Positions 1 through 7,460 of a stretch of 64,000 bases of DNA are shown here, piece after piece. The stretch comes from Jidongwangia harbinensis (GTDB taxonomy: Bacteria; Actinomycetota; Actinomycetes; Mycobacteriales; Micromonosporaceae). How positions within the stretch are numbered: position 1 is the first letter of the stretch; every line of letters starts with the position of its first letter. The stretch spans positions 124,001 to 188,000 of the forward strand of contig NZ_JAIWNC010000001.1 of NCBI RefSeq assembly GCF_020216025.1. The letters are read 5' to 3'. The notes beneath the pieces are model-generated. The model did not search any database, was not told the DNA's origin, and worked only from the letters and a program-made list of their open reading frames with translations. The position numbers were made by a program, and so were the translations under genes.

Positions 1-111
1 TCGGTCACGAAGGCGGTGGCCCTGGACCTGCTCGACGAGGGCTCGCTGCCCGGCTGGCTCACCGACCACTGCCGGGCGCCGCGGGTGCCGGCCCCGAGCG
101 TCGAGGCGTAG
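1..111 (+). CDS. C-terminal fragment of an unidentified protein
   Basis: An open frame enters from the left edge and ends at the TAG at 109-111, giving a 36-residue tail. It has a short acidic helical stretch (TKAVALDLLDEGSLPGWL) and a Pro-rich end (APRVPAPSVEA). The tail is too short to place in a family. The next gene starts two bases after this stop, so the two were probably co-transcribed. The reading frame is continuous from base 1 and codon use fits the neighbours. Confidence 0.55.
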   Translation, partial: SVTKAVALDLLDEGSLPGWLTDHCRAPRVPAPSVEA

Positions 112-113
112 CC

Positions 114-779
114 GTGGGAGGGGAACCTTCGCCCGTCACGCCACCGGAGCGCGGCGCCGACACCCGGGAGCCGCACGAGATCTATGACGCCGGCTTCTTC
201 GACGACGTGGGGGCGCACTTCGACAATTCCGCCCGGACCGTCGTACCGCTGGTGACGGAGATGATGTCCACCCGCCGGGTGGTCGACATCGGCTCCGGGG
301 AAGGCACCTGGGCGGCGCAGTTCCTGGCGCACGGGTGTGCGGTGCTCTGCGTCGACGGCGGCTATGTCCGGCCCCGGCTGCGGGTCCCCGAGACGTGCTT
401 CGTCGCGCACGACCTGCGCGAGCCCCTGCCGCCCGAGGTCGTCGGATGGCAGGCCGACCTGACGGTGTGCCTGGAGGTCGCGGAACATCTTCCGCCGTGG
501 CGCGGGCCGTCGTTCGTGGCGGATCTCTGCCGCTGCGCCGACCGGCTGCTGTTCTCCGCGGCGGTGCCCGGTCAGGGCGGGCCGGGACACGTCAACGAGC
601 GGCCGGTGGAGTACTGGATCGAACTGCTCGAGGACCAGGGGTTCGCGGTCAGCCTGAAGCTGCGGCGGGTGCTGCGCGGGCGCGCCGGAGTCGCCTGGTG
701 GTACGCGCAGAACATCCTCACGGCCGTGCGGATACCGCGGGACCCGGTACCTCCGGCGCCGAACGGGCGGGCGGGCTGA
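114..779 (+). CDS. Class I SAM-dependent methyltransferase
   Basis: The 221-residue protein starts at a GTG two bases after the preceding stop. The Rossmann motif I reads VVDIGSGEGTWA at about residues 57-68, followed by an acidic residue at the end of strand beta-2 (LCVDGG) and the post-motif LTVCLEVAEHLP. That last pattern is the one seen in small Methyltransf_23/11 enzymes. It lacks a recognisable substrate domain, so the acceptor is unknown. Its stop overlaps the start of the next gene (TGATG), indicating translational coupling to the hydrolase-like protein. A second small methyltransferase follows at 1899. Fold assignment is firm; substrate is not inferable. Confidence 0.85.
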   Translation: MGGEPSPVTPPERGADTREPHEIYDAGFFDDVGAHFDNSARTVVPLVTEMMSTRRVVDIGSGEGTWAAQFLAHGCAVLCVDGGYVRPRLRVPETCFVAHDLREPLPPEVVGWQADLTVCLEVAEHLPPWRGPSFVADLCRCADRLLFSAAVPGQGGPGHVNERPVEYWIELLEDQGFAVSLKLRRVLRGRAGVAWWYAQNILTAVRIPRDPVPPAPNGRAG

Positions 780-1888
780 TGCGTCTCGGCCATGCCGCCA
801 CCGCCGCGGCGGCGCTCGTCGCGGACGGCGCGACGGACGGCATCTGCTACGCCGCGGCCGCCGGTTCCGGGCCGCCGGCGTTCGCGGTCGTGGGGGCGCC
901 GCTCGCGCTGTCCGAACCGGCGGTGGCGGCGAACTCCGGCACCGAACCGTCGGTCGACTGGCTCTGCGCCGGCAAGTCGGTGCTCGCGTACGTCGCGGTG
1001 CGGGCCGTGCTGTCCGGCGGTCTCGGCGCCGACGACGACCTGCGCCCGCTGCTGGCCACCGCGGCCGGCTGCCCACCGGTCACGCTGCGCCAGTTGCTCA
1101 CCTACCGCTCCGGCCTGGTCCGCTCCGCCGGGGCCGGGCATCTGCCGTGCACCACCGACCCGCCGCTGTTCCGCCCGCGGGACTGGAATCCCGAGGTCGA
1201 CGCGGAGTACACGAACGCGGGCTGGGACCTGCTGCCCGGGCTGGTGCGCCGGCTGACCGGCCTGCCGTTCACGGTGTTCGCGTTCGAGGACGTGCTCGGC
1301 GCCATGGGGGTCCGTGGGCTGTGGCTGCGGCCCGGCCTCAACCCCCGCTACGCCGACCCGGCCGTCTGGCGCAATCCCGGGATCCGCCGCGTCATGTCCG
1401 CCAGCGACTTCGCGACCGCGCTGGCCGGTCCGCCCACGCAGCTCGCCCACTTCTACCGCACGGTGCTCGCGGACCGCGCCGGCGACGGCCCCGGACAGCT
1501 CGCGGCGCAGCTGCTCACCAGCGTGAACCCCGGGCCGGACTTCTTCCGCCGCGGCATCAGTGCCACGCTGCGCTGGTCGATGGGATACCCGGCGCGCCTG
1601 CACGACCAGGGGTTCGAGCGGTTCGCGCCGGACGGCTCCTTCGGTGCGCAGGGCTCGGTGCTGACGCTCACCACGGACGGCCTGCGGTACGCCTGGACCA
1701 TGGTGGCCGGCGCGCTGCCCACCGCGGGCGGCGCCTTCGCCGTCACGATGAACGGGTTCCGGCCGGTACCGGACGAGCGGTACCGCACCATGGCCGAGGC
1801 GCTCGTCCGGGACCTCGCCGGACAGGTCGGCACCGCCGGGCCAGTCCCGGGAAACCGGGACACGACCGGCGTCCTGCCGTCCCCATAG
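779..1888 (+). CDS. Beta-lactamase/class C-like hydrolase with Cys at the nucleophile position
   Basis: The 369-aa protein has the layout of the serine hydrolase (beta-lactamase/DD-peptidase, PF00144) fold. The usual S-x-x-K box reads C63-A-G-K66, encoded TGC at 965-967, so the nucleophile position holds Cys, not Ser. The second box is Y144-T-N146. A Gly-rich stretch (GSFGAQGS) lies near the expected third-box region. There is no signal peptide, suggesting a cytoplasmic enzyme. The ATG at 779 overlaps the stop of the upstream methyltransferase, so the genes are coupled. It may be a thiol-dependent esterase/acyltransferase or a non-catalytic member. Family assignment rests on the motifs and spacing. 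Confidence 0.75.
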   Translation: MRLGHAATAAAALVADGATDGICYAAAAGSGPPAFAVVGAPLALSEPAVAANSGTEPSVDWLCAGKSVLAYVAVRAVLSGGLGADDDLRPLLATAAGCPPVTLRQLLTYRSGLVRSAGAGHLPCTTDPPLFRPRDWNPEVDAEYTNAGWDLLPGLVRRLTGLPFTVFAFEDVLGAMGVRGLWLRPGLNPRYADPAVWRNPGIRRVMSASDFATALAGPPTQLAHFYRTVLADRAGDGPGQLAAQLLTSVNPGPDFFRRGISATLRWSMGYPARLHDQGFERFAPDGSFGAQGSVLTLTTDGLRYAWTMVAGALPTAGGAFAVTMNGFRPVPDERYRTMAEALVRDLAGQVGTAGPVPGNRDTTGVLPSP

Positions 1889-1898
1889 TTTGGGGGTC

Positions 1899-2549
1899 AT
1901 GACCGCGACGGAGATCGAGGGCCGGCTGGCGACCGTGGAGCAGGTGCTGGCGGACCCGCCGAACGTCCACTTCGCCGATCCGGTCTACGGCCTGGTGCCG
2001 CCCGGCGGGGTGTGGCGCACCCGCCGGTCCTGCTACGAGTTCCTGGCCGCGCAGTGCGGCGCCGGGTCCCGCACCCTGGAGACCGGGCTGGGCATCTCCA
2101 CCGCGCTGTTCACCATGTGGGGCTGCGTACACACCTGCGTGGTGCCGTGGCGCATCGAGGCCGACCGGCTCCGCGGGTACCTGGCCGAGCGCCAGGTGGA
2201 CGACGGGCCGTTGCGCGTCGAGGTGGGTTACTCGCACGAGGTCCTGCCCGCGCTCGAGCCGACGCCGCTGGACCTGGTGCTGATCGACGGCGGACACGGC
2301 TTCCCGATGGCGATGCTGGACTGGTTCTACGCCGGCGGCCGCCTGGTGACCGGCGGCGTGCTGGTGCTCGACGACCTGCATCTGCCCTCGGTGACCGCGG
2401 GCCTGGTCGACTTCCTGGACCGCGACCCGCGCTGGGTGGAACTGCACCGCACCGACAAATGGGCGGCCTGGCGCCGCGAGTCGGCGGGCACCCTGGCCGA
2501 GGAGTGGACCGACCAGCCGTTCTTCAGCCCCTACCGGCCGCGCGCCTGA
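1899..2549 (+). CDS. Small class I methyltransferase (Methyltransf_24 type)
   Basis: 216 residues from the ATG at 1899, which has a G-rich Shine-Dalgarno (TGGGGG) immediately upstream; a TTG three codons earlier is less likely. The SAM region reads RTLETGLGIST, and the later LDLVLIDGGHGFPMAMLDW is the DGxH strand typical of the Methyltransf_24 family, which acts on small hydroxylated substrates or sugars in biosynthesis. It is third in the left-edge operon, ten bases after the hydrolase-like gene. Its end overlaps the convergent sigma factor gene by 26 bases, so no terminator fits between them. Confidence 0.8.
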   Translation: MTATEIEGRLATVEQVLADPPNVHFADPVYGLVPPGGVWRTRRSCYEFLAAQCGAGSRTLETGLGISTALFTMWGCVHTCVVPWRIEADRLRGYLAERQVDDGPLRVEVGYSHEVLPALEPTPLDLVLIDGGHGFPMAMLDWFYAGGRLVTGGVLVLDDLHLPSVTAGLVDFLDRDPRWVELHRTDKWAAWRRESAGTLAEEWTDQPFFSPYRPRA

Positions 2550-3096
2550 CCACCGGCCGGCCGTCGGCGGCCATCGCCTCGATCAGGTCCTCCCGCGCCC
2601 GCGCCACCCGGGAACGGACGGTGCCGATCGGGCAGTTGCACACCTCGGCCGCCTCCGCGTATGACAGGCCCAGCACCTGCGTCGCCACGAACGCCTCCCG
2701 CCGCTCCGGTGCCAGCGTGTCGATCAGCATGAGCAGGACCGTGCTGTCCTCGTGGCGGACGCCGCGCCCGGCCGTCGCGGTCTCGGCAGCGCCCTGCCAG
2801 TCCTCCAGGTGCGCGCTCCTCGGGCGGGCGACCGCGGAGCGCACGTGATCGACCGCGACCCGCCGGGCGATGGTGAACAGCCAGGTCTGCGCCGACGAGC
2901 GGGCGGCGAAGCTCGGCAGGCTGCGCCACGCCCGCAGGTACGTCTCCTGGACGAGGTCGTCGACGTCCCGCGTCCCGGCCAGGTGGCGCAGAAACCGGCG
3001 CAGCCCGGCGTGCGTGGCGGTGATGAATGCCGTCGCGGCCGCGCGATCGCCTCGGCCGGCGGCCAGCGCCGCCGCCGTGATGTCGGTGTCGTCCAC
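2524..3096 (-). CDS. ECF RNA polymerase sigma factor of the copper locus
   Basis: A 190-aa ECF sigma factor. The GTG at 3096 is chosen because GAGAGG lies seven bases upstream; longer in-frame starts read through a non-coding-like stretch. Region 2 shows DVDDLVQETYLRAWRSLPSF and WLFTIARRVAVDHVR; region 4 shows LSYAEAAEVCNCPIGTVRSRVARARE, the -35-reading helix-turn-helix. No anti-sigma gene is adjacent, as in SigC-like factors. It diverges from copC across a 234-base interval containing back-to-back GGAAC-N17-CGAC promoters, one directed at this gene. I infer that it autoregulates and controls copC, the DyP peroxidase and PCuAC. Identity as ECF sigma is certain; the regulon is inferred. Confidence 0.93.
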   Translation of the reverse strand: MDDTDITAAALAAGRGDRAAATAFITATHAGLRRFLRHLAGTRDVDDLVQETYLRAWRSLPSFAARSSAQTWLFTIARRVAVDHVRSAVARPRSAHLEDWQGAAETATAGRGVRHEDSTVLLMLIDTLAPERREAFVATQVLGLSYAEAAEVCNCPIGTVRSRVARAREDLIEAMAADGRPVVRRAAGRG

Positions 3097-3216
3097 CCGT
3101 GGGCCTCTCGTCGCGGTCGTTGTCGGCGGCCAGCTTCCACCCGGTGCGGGACCGGCCTGCCGGGGCAGACAACGACGACGCGACACGATCAGCGAACACT
3201 GTCCGACCCTGGGTTG

Positions 3217-3242
3217 GTCGGCGCGGGTGCCGGCGAAGTTCC
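3217..3242 (-). promoter_or_regulatory. Putative ECF promoter of the sigma gene
   Basis: On the minus strand GGAAC at 3242-3238 is followed after exactly 17 bases by CGAC at 3220-3217, the same layout as the copC and PCuAC promoters. It points at the sigma factor starting at 3096, implying autoregulation. Its -35 abuts the copC -35 on the opposite strand, forming the palindrome GTTCCGGGAAC at 3238-3248. Confidence 0.5.
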
Positions 3243-3269
3243 GGGAACCTGGGCGGTCTCCGGCACGAC
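3243..3269 (+). promoter_or_regulatory. Putative ECF promoter of copC
   Basis: GGGAAC at 3243-3248 and CGAC at 3266-3269 are separated by 17 bases, an ECF-type promoter about 60 bases upstream of the copC ATG. The same GGAAC-N17-CGAC layout occurs upstream of the sigma gene and of the PCuAC gene, which makes coincidence unlikely within a 3.4-kb locus. Confidence 0.55.
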
Positions 3270-3330
3270 CAATCCGTCGGGTACCCGCCACGGGGCGCCC
3301 CGGTCGCGTCGGGAGAGGATCGCCAACCAG

Positions 3331-3897
3331 ATGAGAGACCACAGGGTCGCTGCCGCGGTCACGGCGGCACTGGCCGGTCTGGCCGTCACGCTCGTTCCGG
3401 CCTCGCCGGCCGCGGCCCACGCCCGGCTGCTCGGCACCGCCCCGGGGGACGGCGCCACGGTCACCGCGGAGGTCACCGAGGTTCGGCTGCGGTTCAGCGA
3501 GCCGGTCCGGCAGGATCTCACCACGGTACGGGTCACCGGTCCGGACGGCACCGCCCGCGGCACCGGCGGCCCGGTCGCGGTCGACGCCACCGTCACGCAG
3601 GCGGTTGCCGCGTTACCGGCCGGCCTGATCCGGGTGGGGTGGCGCACCGTGTCCCTCGACGGGCACTCCCTGCAGGGCAGTTTCGCCTTCACCCACCGCG
3701 CCGCCCTGGCCGACGCACCGACGGCACCGGCACCGTCCGGGGGCGCGGCACCCACCGCCGCCGCACCGGCCGTCTCCGCCTCCGGCCCCGGCACCGCGTC
3801 CGCGGGCTGGATCGGCGGCGTCGCGGCCGGGACCGCCGCCCTGCTCGCCGCCACGGCCGGACTGTGGTGGCGCCGCCGCCGGACGGCCGCCGGCTGA
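3331..3897 (+). CDS. copC: CopC-domain periplasmic-type copper-binding protein
   Basis: 188 aa with a signal peptide (about residues 1-29) ending in PAAA-HARLL, which leaves a mature N-terminal His, the classical Cu(II) ligand of CopC. The rest of the beta-sandwich follows, with LRFSEPV and the DGHSLQGSFAF motif whose Asp/His complete the site. A Pro/Ala linker, one TM helix (GWIGGVAAGTAALLAATAGLWW) and a basic tail (RRRR) anchor it outside the membrane. The ATG at 3331 follows GGGAGAGGA. CopC domains carry copper outside the cell or to importers. Neighbouring PCuAC and DyP genes match the actinobacterial copper-delivery context. The 3' end is part of a 45-base tandem repeat. Confidence 0.93.
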   Translation: MRDHRVAAAVTAALAGLAVTLVPASPAAAHARLLGTAPGDGATVTAEVTEVRLRFSEPVRQDLTTVRVTGPDGTARGTGGPVAVDATVTQAVAALPAGLIRVGWRTVSLDGHSLQGSFAFTHRAALADAPTAPAPSGGAAPTAAAPAVSASGPGTASAGWIGGVAAGTAALLAATAGLWWRRRRTAAG

Positions 3898-4036
3898 TCC
3901 GCCATGCCGGGGTGGCGCCGCCGCCGGACGACCGCCGGCTGATCCGCCATGCCGGGGTGGCGCCGCCGCCGGACGACCGCCGGCTGATCCGCCATGCCGG
4001 GGTGGCGCCGCCGCCGAACGGCCGCCCGGTGATCCA
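3866..4036 (+). repeat. 45-bp tandem repeat spanning the copC stop codon
   Basis: About 3.8 units with a period of exactly 45 bases start at 3866, 3911, 3956 and 4001. Units 2 and 3 are essentially identical; units 1 and 4 are slightly diverged. Unit 1 contains the last codons and the TGA of copC, and each later unit repeats an in-frame TGA (3940, 3985, 4030). The copies therefore reproduce the C-terminal WRRRRTxAG-stop. The array lies between convergent genes and is GC-rich with hairpin potential. Confidence 0.9.
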
Positions 4037-4127
4037 CCGCGGCCGGACTGTGGTGGCGGCACCGCCGGCCGATCGCCGGCGCATCCGCCCAGGCCAGGGC
4101 CGCCGGGCCGCCGCCCGCGACCGGCGG

Positions 4128-5324
4128 TCAGCCGAGCACCTGTTCGCCGATCCAGCCACCCGCCGCGCACCCGGGCGGGACGGCGAACACCGCGGACCCG
4201 ATCGGGGTGATCCATTCGTTGAGCAGGTCCTTGTCGGCCAGCCGCCGCTGGATCGGCAGGAACTGCTGGACGATGTCGCGCTGGAAGGCGGCGAAGATCA
4301 GCCCGGTGTCCGGGCGGCCCCGGGGGTCGGGCACGCCGTCGTAGTTGTAGGGCCGGCGCAGGATCTTCAGCGCCGGGTCGGTGACGTGCGCGCGGGTGAC
4401 GTGCGCGAAGTCCGGCATGACCGGGAGGCCGCTCGCGTCCAGGGCGGCGAAGTCCGGTTCGTCGTGCTCGGCCCGGCCGGTGAACGGTGCGCCGGTGTCC
4501 ATCCGCCGCCCGACCGAGTTCTCCTTGTCCGCCACGCTGAGCAGGTCCCAGGTCTCGATCTCGGCGCGGATCCGCCGGACCACCACGGTGGACGAGCCGT
4601 CCGGACGCCACACCGCGGCGTCGAGGACCGCCCCGCGCGGGTTGGCGGTGCCGTCGAGCTGGCCGAGGATGTTGCGCTGGCTGTGCCCGGCGGCCTGCAC
4701 CCCGGGCGCCCGGCGGAACCCCTGCTGGACCCAGCGCACCGTGGCGAACGGCCGCGCGTCCTTGATCAGCATCCGCTGGGTGTGCGCCACGGTCAGCGGG
4801 TCGTCGGCGCAGATCTGCAACAGCAGGTCGCCGCCGGACCACCGCGGCTGCAACCGGTCGATGCCGAACCGGGGCAGGTCGGCCACCGGCGCGGCCAGGC
4901 CGGCGGCGCGGTAGAGGCCGGGCCCGAAGCCGAACGTCACGGTCAACCGGGCCGGAAGCAGCGCCAGCGCCGCGTCCGTGTCACCCAGCGCGGGTACGCC
5001 TCCGGTGAGCCGGGCGGCGTCGTCGGTGAGCAGGCGCAGCATCCGGGCCAGCGCGCGCCGGTCGGTGTCCCGGGCGAGGGTGAAGGCGACGAACGCGGCG
5101 TGCGCGGGCGGGTCCTCGGCGATGCCGGCCTGCCGCGGGCCGTGGAACGCCACGGTGCCGGTACCCACCCCGGCGGCGGCGTCCCCGGCGACCACCGGGG
5201 AGGCACCGTCCCGCCGGGACGCGGCCACGCCGGTCGCCACGGCGCCCGTCACCGCACCCAGGCCGGCCACCGCGCCGCCGGTGAGCAGACGCCGCCGGCT
5301 CACCGGTCCCGGCCGGGCGGTCAC
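4128..5324 (-). CDS. Tat-exported DyP-type heme peroxidase (DtpA/EfeB-like)
   Basis: 398 aa from a GTG at 5324 that overlaps the stop of the PCuAC gene (GTGA), indicating translational coupling. The N-terminus carries a twin-arginine signal (SRRRLLTGG plus a hydrophobic stretch). The DyP signature GxxDG is present as GQLDGTANPRG, with the distal Asp, and FAHVTRAHVTDP provides candidate proximal His residues. The length is normal for A-type DyPs. These enzymes use H2O2 to oxidise organic substrates, and in actinomycetes they sit beside CopC and PCuAC genes tied to copper homeostasis and GlxA maturation. The order copC, dyp, PCuAC here resembles the Streptomyces dtpA-ecuC locus. Confidence 0.92.
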   Translation of the reverse strand: MTARPGPVSRRRLLTGGAVAGLGAVTGAVATGVAASRRDGASPVVAGDAAAGVGTGTVAFHGPRQAGIAEDPPAHAAFVAFTLARDTDRRALARMLRLLTDDAARLTGGVPALGDTDAALALLPARLTVTFGFGPGLYRAAGLAAPVADLPRFGIDRLQPRWSGGDLLLQICADDPLTVAHTQRMLIKDARPFATVRWVQQGFRRAPGVQAAGHSQRNILGQLDGTANPRGAVLDAAVWRPDGSSTVVVRRIRAEIETWDLLSVADKENSVGRRMDTGAPFTGRAEHDEPDFAALDASGLPVMPDFAHVTRAHVTDPALKILRRPYNYDGVPDPRGRPDTGLIFAAFQRDIVQQFLPIQRRLADKDLLNEWITPIGSAVFAVPPGCAAGGWIGEQVLG

Positions 5325-5905
5325 GGGGTGGCGCCGGCCATCGGGGCCATCGGCGTACCCGAGGGGTGCATCGACATGCCGGGCGCGTAGCTCTCGCCGG
5401 CGCCGGCGAACGGCTTGGCGATCGCGGTGAACGGCACGGTGGACCCGTCCCCCAGGGTCAGGGTGAACGCCACCTCGTCGCCGGCCTCGATGGCGGCGCC
5501 GGGGTTCATCAACATCAGGTGGTCGCCGCCGGGCGACAGCTCGTGGGTGCTCCCGGCCTTCACCACGAACCCGGCCGGTTTCGGCCGCATCACCATCTTG
5601 CCGTCCTGCACCGCCATCTCGTGCAACTCCATCGGCGAGGCCGGTGAGCTGGCCCCCGCCACTGTGACGTCGGCGCCGGTGCCGTTCACCAGCACCCCGA
5701 ACGCGGCGGTCATCACGCCGGCTCCGGTCGCCTTCACCCACGGGTCCTTGACGGTCAGCGCCGCGGCCGCGGACGCGGGCGGCGCCGGGGCGGGCGCCGC
5801 GGCCGTGGCATCGCCGTCGCCACATCCGGCCAACGCGAGCGTGATCCCCAGCGCCGTCGAAGCGAGCGCGCCGCGTCGCGCGCCGGTACGCCATGTTGTC
5901 TGCAT
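5321..5905 (-). CDS. PCuAC-type copper chaperone lipoprotein (ECuC-like)
   Basis: 194 aa starting at the ATG at 5905. The signal peptide ends in a lipobox, LALAGC, so Cys is lipidated and the protein is tethered outside the membrane. The PCuAC copper site is visible: MELHEM followed after a short spacer by MVMRP, then SPGGDHLMLM. A Met/His-rich C-terminal tail (YAPGMSMHPSG) adds further Cu(I) ligands. Family members deliver Cu(I) to oxidases through Sco partners. The gene is first in an operon with the DyP peroxidase and has its own GGGAAC-N17-CGAC promoter. Confidence 0.93.
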   Translation of the reverse strand: MQTTWRTGARRGALASTALGITLALAGCGDGDATAAAPAPAPPASAAAALTVKDPWVKATGAGVMTAAFGVLVNGTGADVTVAGASSPASPMELHEMAVQDGKMVMRPKPAGFVVKAGSTHELSPGGDHLMLMNPGAAIEAGDEVAFTLTLGDGSTVPFTAIAKPFAGAGESYAPGMSMHPSGTPMAPMAGATP

Positions 5906-5939
5906 ATGTCCGTGTCCTTCGTTCGGTGTCACGGGGTCT

Positions 5940-5966
5940 GTCGCACGCGATGTCCGCCGAGTTCCC
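5940..5966 (-). promoter_or_regulatory. Putative ECF promoter of the PCuAC-DyP operon
   Basis: On the minus strand GGGAAC (5966-5961), 17 bases and CGAC (5943-5940) form the same promoter layout as at copC. The predicted transcript would start about 25-30 bases before the ATG at 5905. Confidence 0.5.
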
Positions 5967-6247
5967 GCCATGTGATCCGGCCCGCACCGCGATCGCCGGC
6001 CGCGACGCGCACGGCGGCGACCGGCGCCGGAGCGCGGCACCGGTCCCGGGAGCCGTTGATCGGACAGTCCCAGGACTGGCGCGTCCCGCCGGACGGCTGG
6101 GAGACTGCCAGGATTCCGGCACGGCGTCAGGGGGGCGATGGCGGAGATGCCCGGTACGGCGCGCCGTCGACGCGGCGCGGAGGAGCACGGATCGTTGCCC
6201 GACCGGGCCGGCCGCTCTCTCTCCCCGCCGGTGAGTGGGGGGACGCG
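5967..6247. other. Intergenic region between divergent genes, no gene seen
   Basis: This stretch separates the PCuAC operon (minus) from the Pro-rich exported protein (plus). Short open frames cross it, but none has a convincing start, ribosome site or family signature. A run of G residues just before 6248 is the ribosome site of the next gene. Confidence 0.5.
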
Positions 6248-7426
6248 GTGATCCGTTCCATGGTGCACCGCCGCGTCGTGGTGCCGATGGTGGCGCTCGC
6301 CGTGGCCTCGTCGGGCCTCCTGGTCGGGCTGACGGCCGACGATCCGGGCGCGCAGCCCGCCGTGTCACCCTCCACAGTCGTCCCGTCCTCCCCGGGCCGG
6401 CCGCCCGGCCCGGGCCCCGCCCCCGGCCCGTCTCCGCTGGTGCCGTCGCCGCCGGTCCCGTCCCCGCCGGTCCCGTCCCCGCCGGTGCCGTCCCCGCCGA
6501 TGCCGTCCCCGCCGATGCCGTCGCCGCCGGTCCCGGCGCCGTCCGGGTCGGCGTCGCAGGGCGCCGCGCGGGCGGACGCGCCGTCGCCGGTTCGTTCCGC
6601 GTCCTCCCCCGCCACCGGCTCGACGCGCGGTTCCGGCTCGGGAACGCGGCCCGGCGCGACCGCCCCGCCGGGCGGGTCCGGCGGGACCGGTCCGGCCACC
6701 CGCGCCAGGACGCACGACGCGTCGATGGACGAGCTGCTCGGGCGCGACCAGGCACCGCCCGAGGGCGTCGCCGCGCAGCTCGACTTCTTCGTCGGCGGCG
6801 CGCAGGACTGCGTACCGAGCGGGGCCGGCATGACCCAGGAGGTCCGGATCAAGGAGGTCGCGGTCCGCCCGAGCGCGGTGAAGGTCTGCCTGGTCGGCTG
6901 GGACCCGCAGCTCCCGGTGCGGGTGGAGATCACGTCGCCGAAGGGGCGGACGCACACCCTGATGGCGACCCTCGACCGGAACGGCGAGGCGCAGCCGTTG
7001 TACCCGCTCACCCCCGGCAGCCCGCTGGGGCGCTACATCGTGGACGCCAGCCAGGGCGATGTGCACCGGCTCGCCCGGTTCGCCGCGACGCCGACCGACC
7101 GCCCGATCATGACGGTGGCACCGCTGCGCCTCACTCCGGGCACGCCCGTCGACGTGCTGCTCGGCGGCCTGCCCCCGGGCCGGCCCACCATGGTGCACCT
7201 GTACTCCTGCAACCCGCGTCCGGCCGAGTACACCCACTCCTACCAGGCGACCCACACCGCCACCACGGACGCCGACGGTCAGGCGCACCTCGTCCTGTAC
7301 ACCAGCCGGAACACCCCGGACAACTGTTACGTCGTGCAGAGCGAGGACGTCCTGCACCCGAGGGCCGGCGACCGGGTGTTCATTCCGTTCGCCATCCACC
7401 GGGTGCCCGCCGGCCCGGCGTCCTGA
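6248..7426 (+). CDS. Exported protein with Pro-rich repeat stalk, unknown function
   Basis: 392 aa from the GTG at 6248, which follows GGGGGGA; an ATG four codons later is possible. The N-terminal hydrophobic segment (VVPMVALAVASSGLLVGL) is a signal peptide or anchor. Residues 65-95 are six five-residue repeats of the V/M-P-S-P-P type, followed by a Ser/Gly/Pro-rich low-complexity stretch to about residue 155. Together they look like a wall-spanning stalk. The C-terminal 230 residues form a compact domain with four Cys (QDCVPS, KVCLVGW, YSCNPRP, NCYVV) that could form two disulfides. It contains beta-rich strands resembling an Ig-like or carbohydrate-contact domain. I do not recognise the family. 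Confidence 0.75.
   Translation: MIRSMVHRRVVVPMVALAVASSGLLVGLTADDPGAQPAVSPSTVVPSSPGRPPGPGPAPGPSPLVPSPPVPSPPVPSPPVPSPPMPSPPMPSPPVPAPSGSASQGAARADAPSPVRSASSPATGSTRGSGSGTRPGATAPPGGSGGTGPATRARTHDASMDELLGRDQAPPEGVAAQLDFFVGGAQDCVPSGAGMTQEVRIKEVAVRPSAVKVCLVGWDPQLPVRVEITSPKGRTHTLMATLDRNGEAQPLYPLTPGSPLGRYIVDASQGDVHRLARFAATPTDRPIMTVAPLRLTPGTPVDVLLGGLPPGRPTMVHLYSCNPRPAEYTHSYQATHTATTDADGQAHLVLYTSRNTPDNCYVVQSEDVLHPRAGDRVFIPFAIHRVPAGPAS
6440..6529 (+). repeat. 15-bp coding repeats (PSPPx)
   Basis: Six in-frame 15-base units starting at 6440 encode the V/M-P-S-P-P pentapeptides of the surface stalk. They are tandem and coding, with no spacers, so this is not a CRISPR. Confidence 0.85.
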
Positions 7427-7460
7427 GTCCGGTCCGCGCGGCCGGACGCGGGACCGCGGC

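Noticed and set aside
3866..4036. Possible CRISPR array
   Set aside because: The 45-base units are directly adjacent with no spacers and include the copC stop codon; no cas genes are present.
6440..6529. Possible CRISPR or intergenic repeat
   Set aside because: The 15-base units are in frame and code for a Pro-rich stalk.
5325..6755. N-terminal extension of the DyP frame to 875 residues
   Set aside because: The extension is Arg/Ala/Pro-rich and overlaps the PCuAC gene and the plus-strand surface protein. The GTG at 5324 directly precedes the Tat signal.
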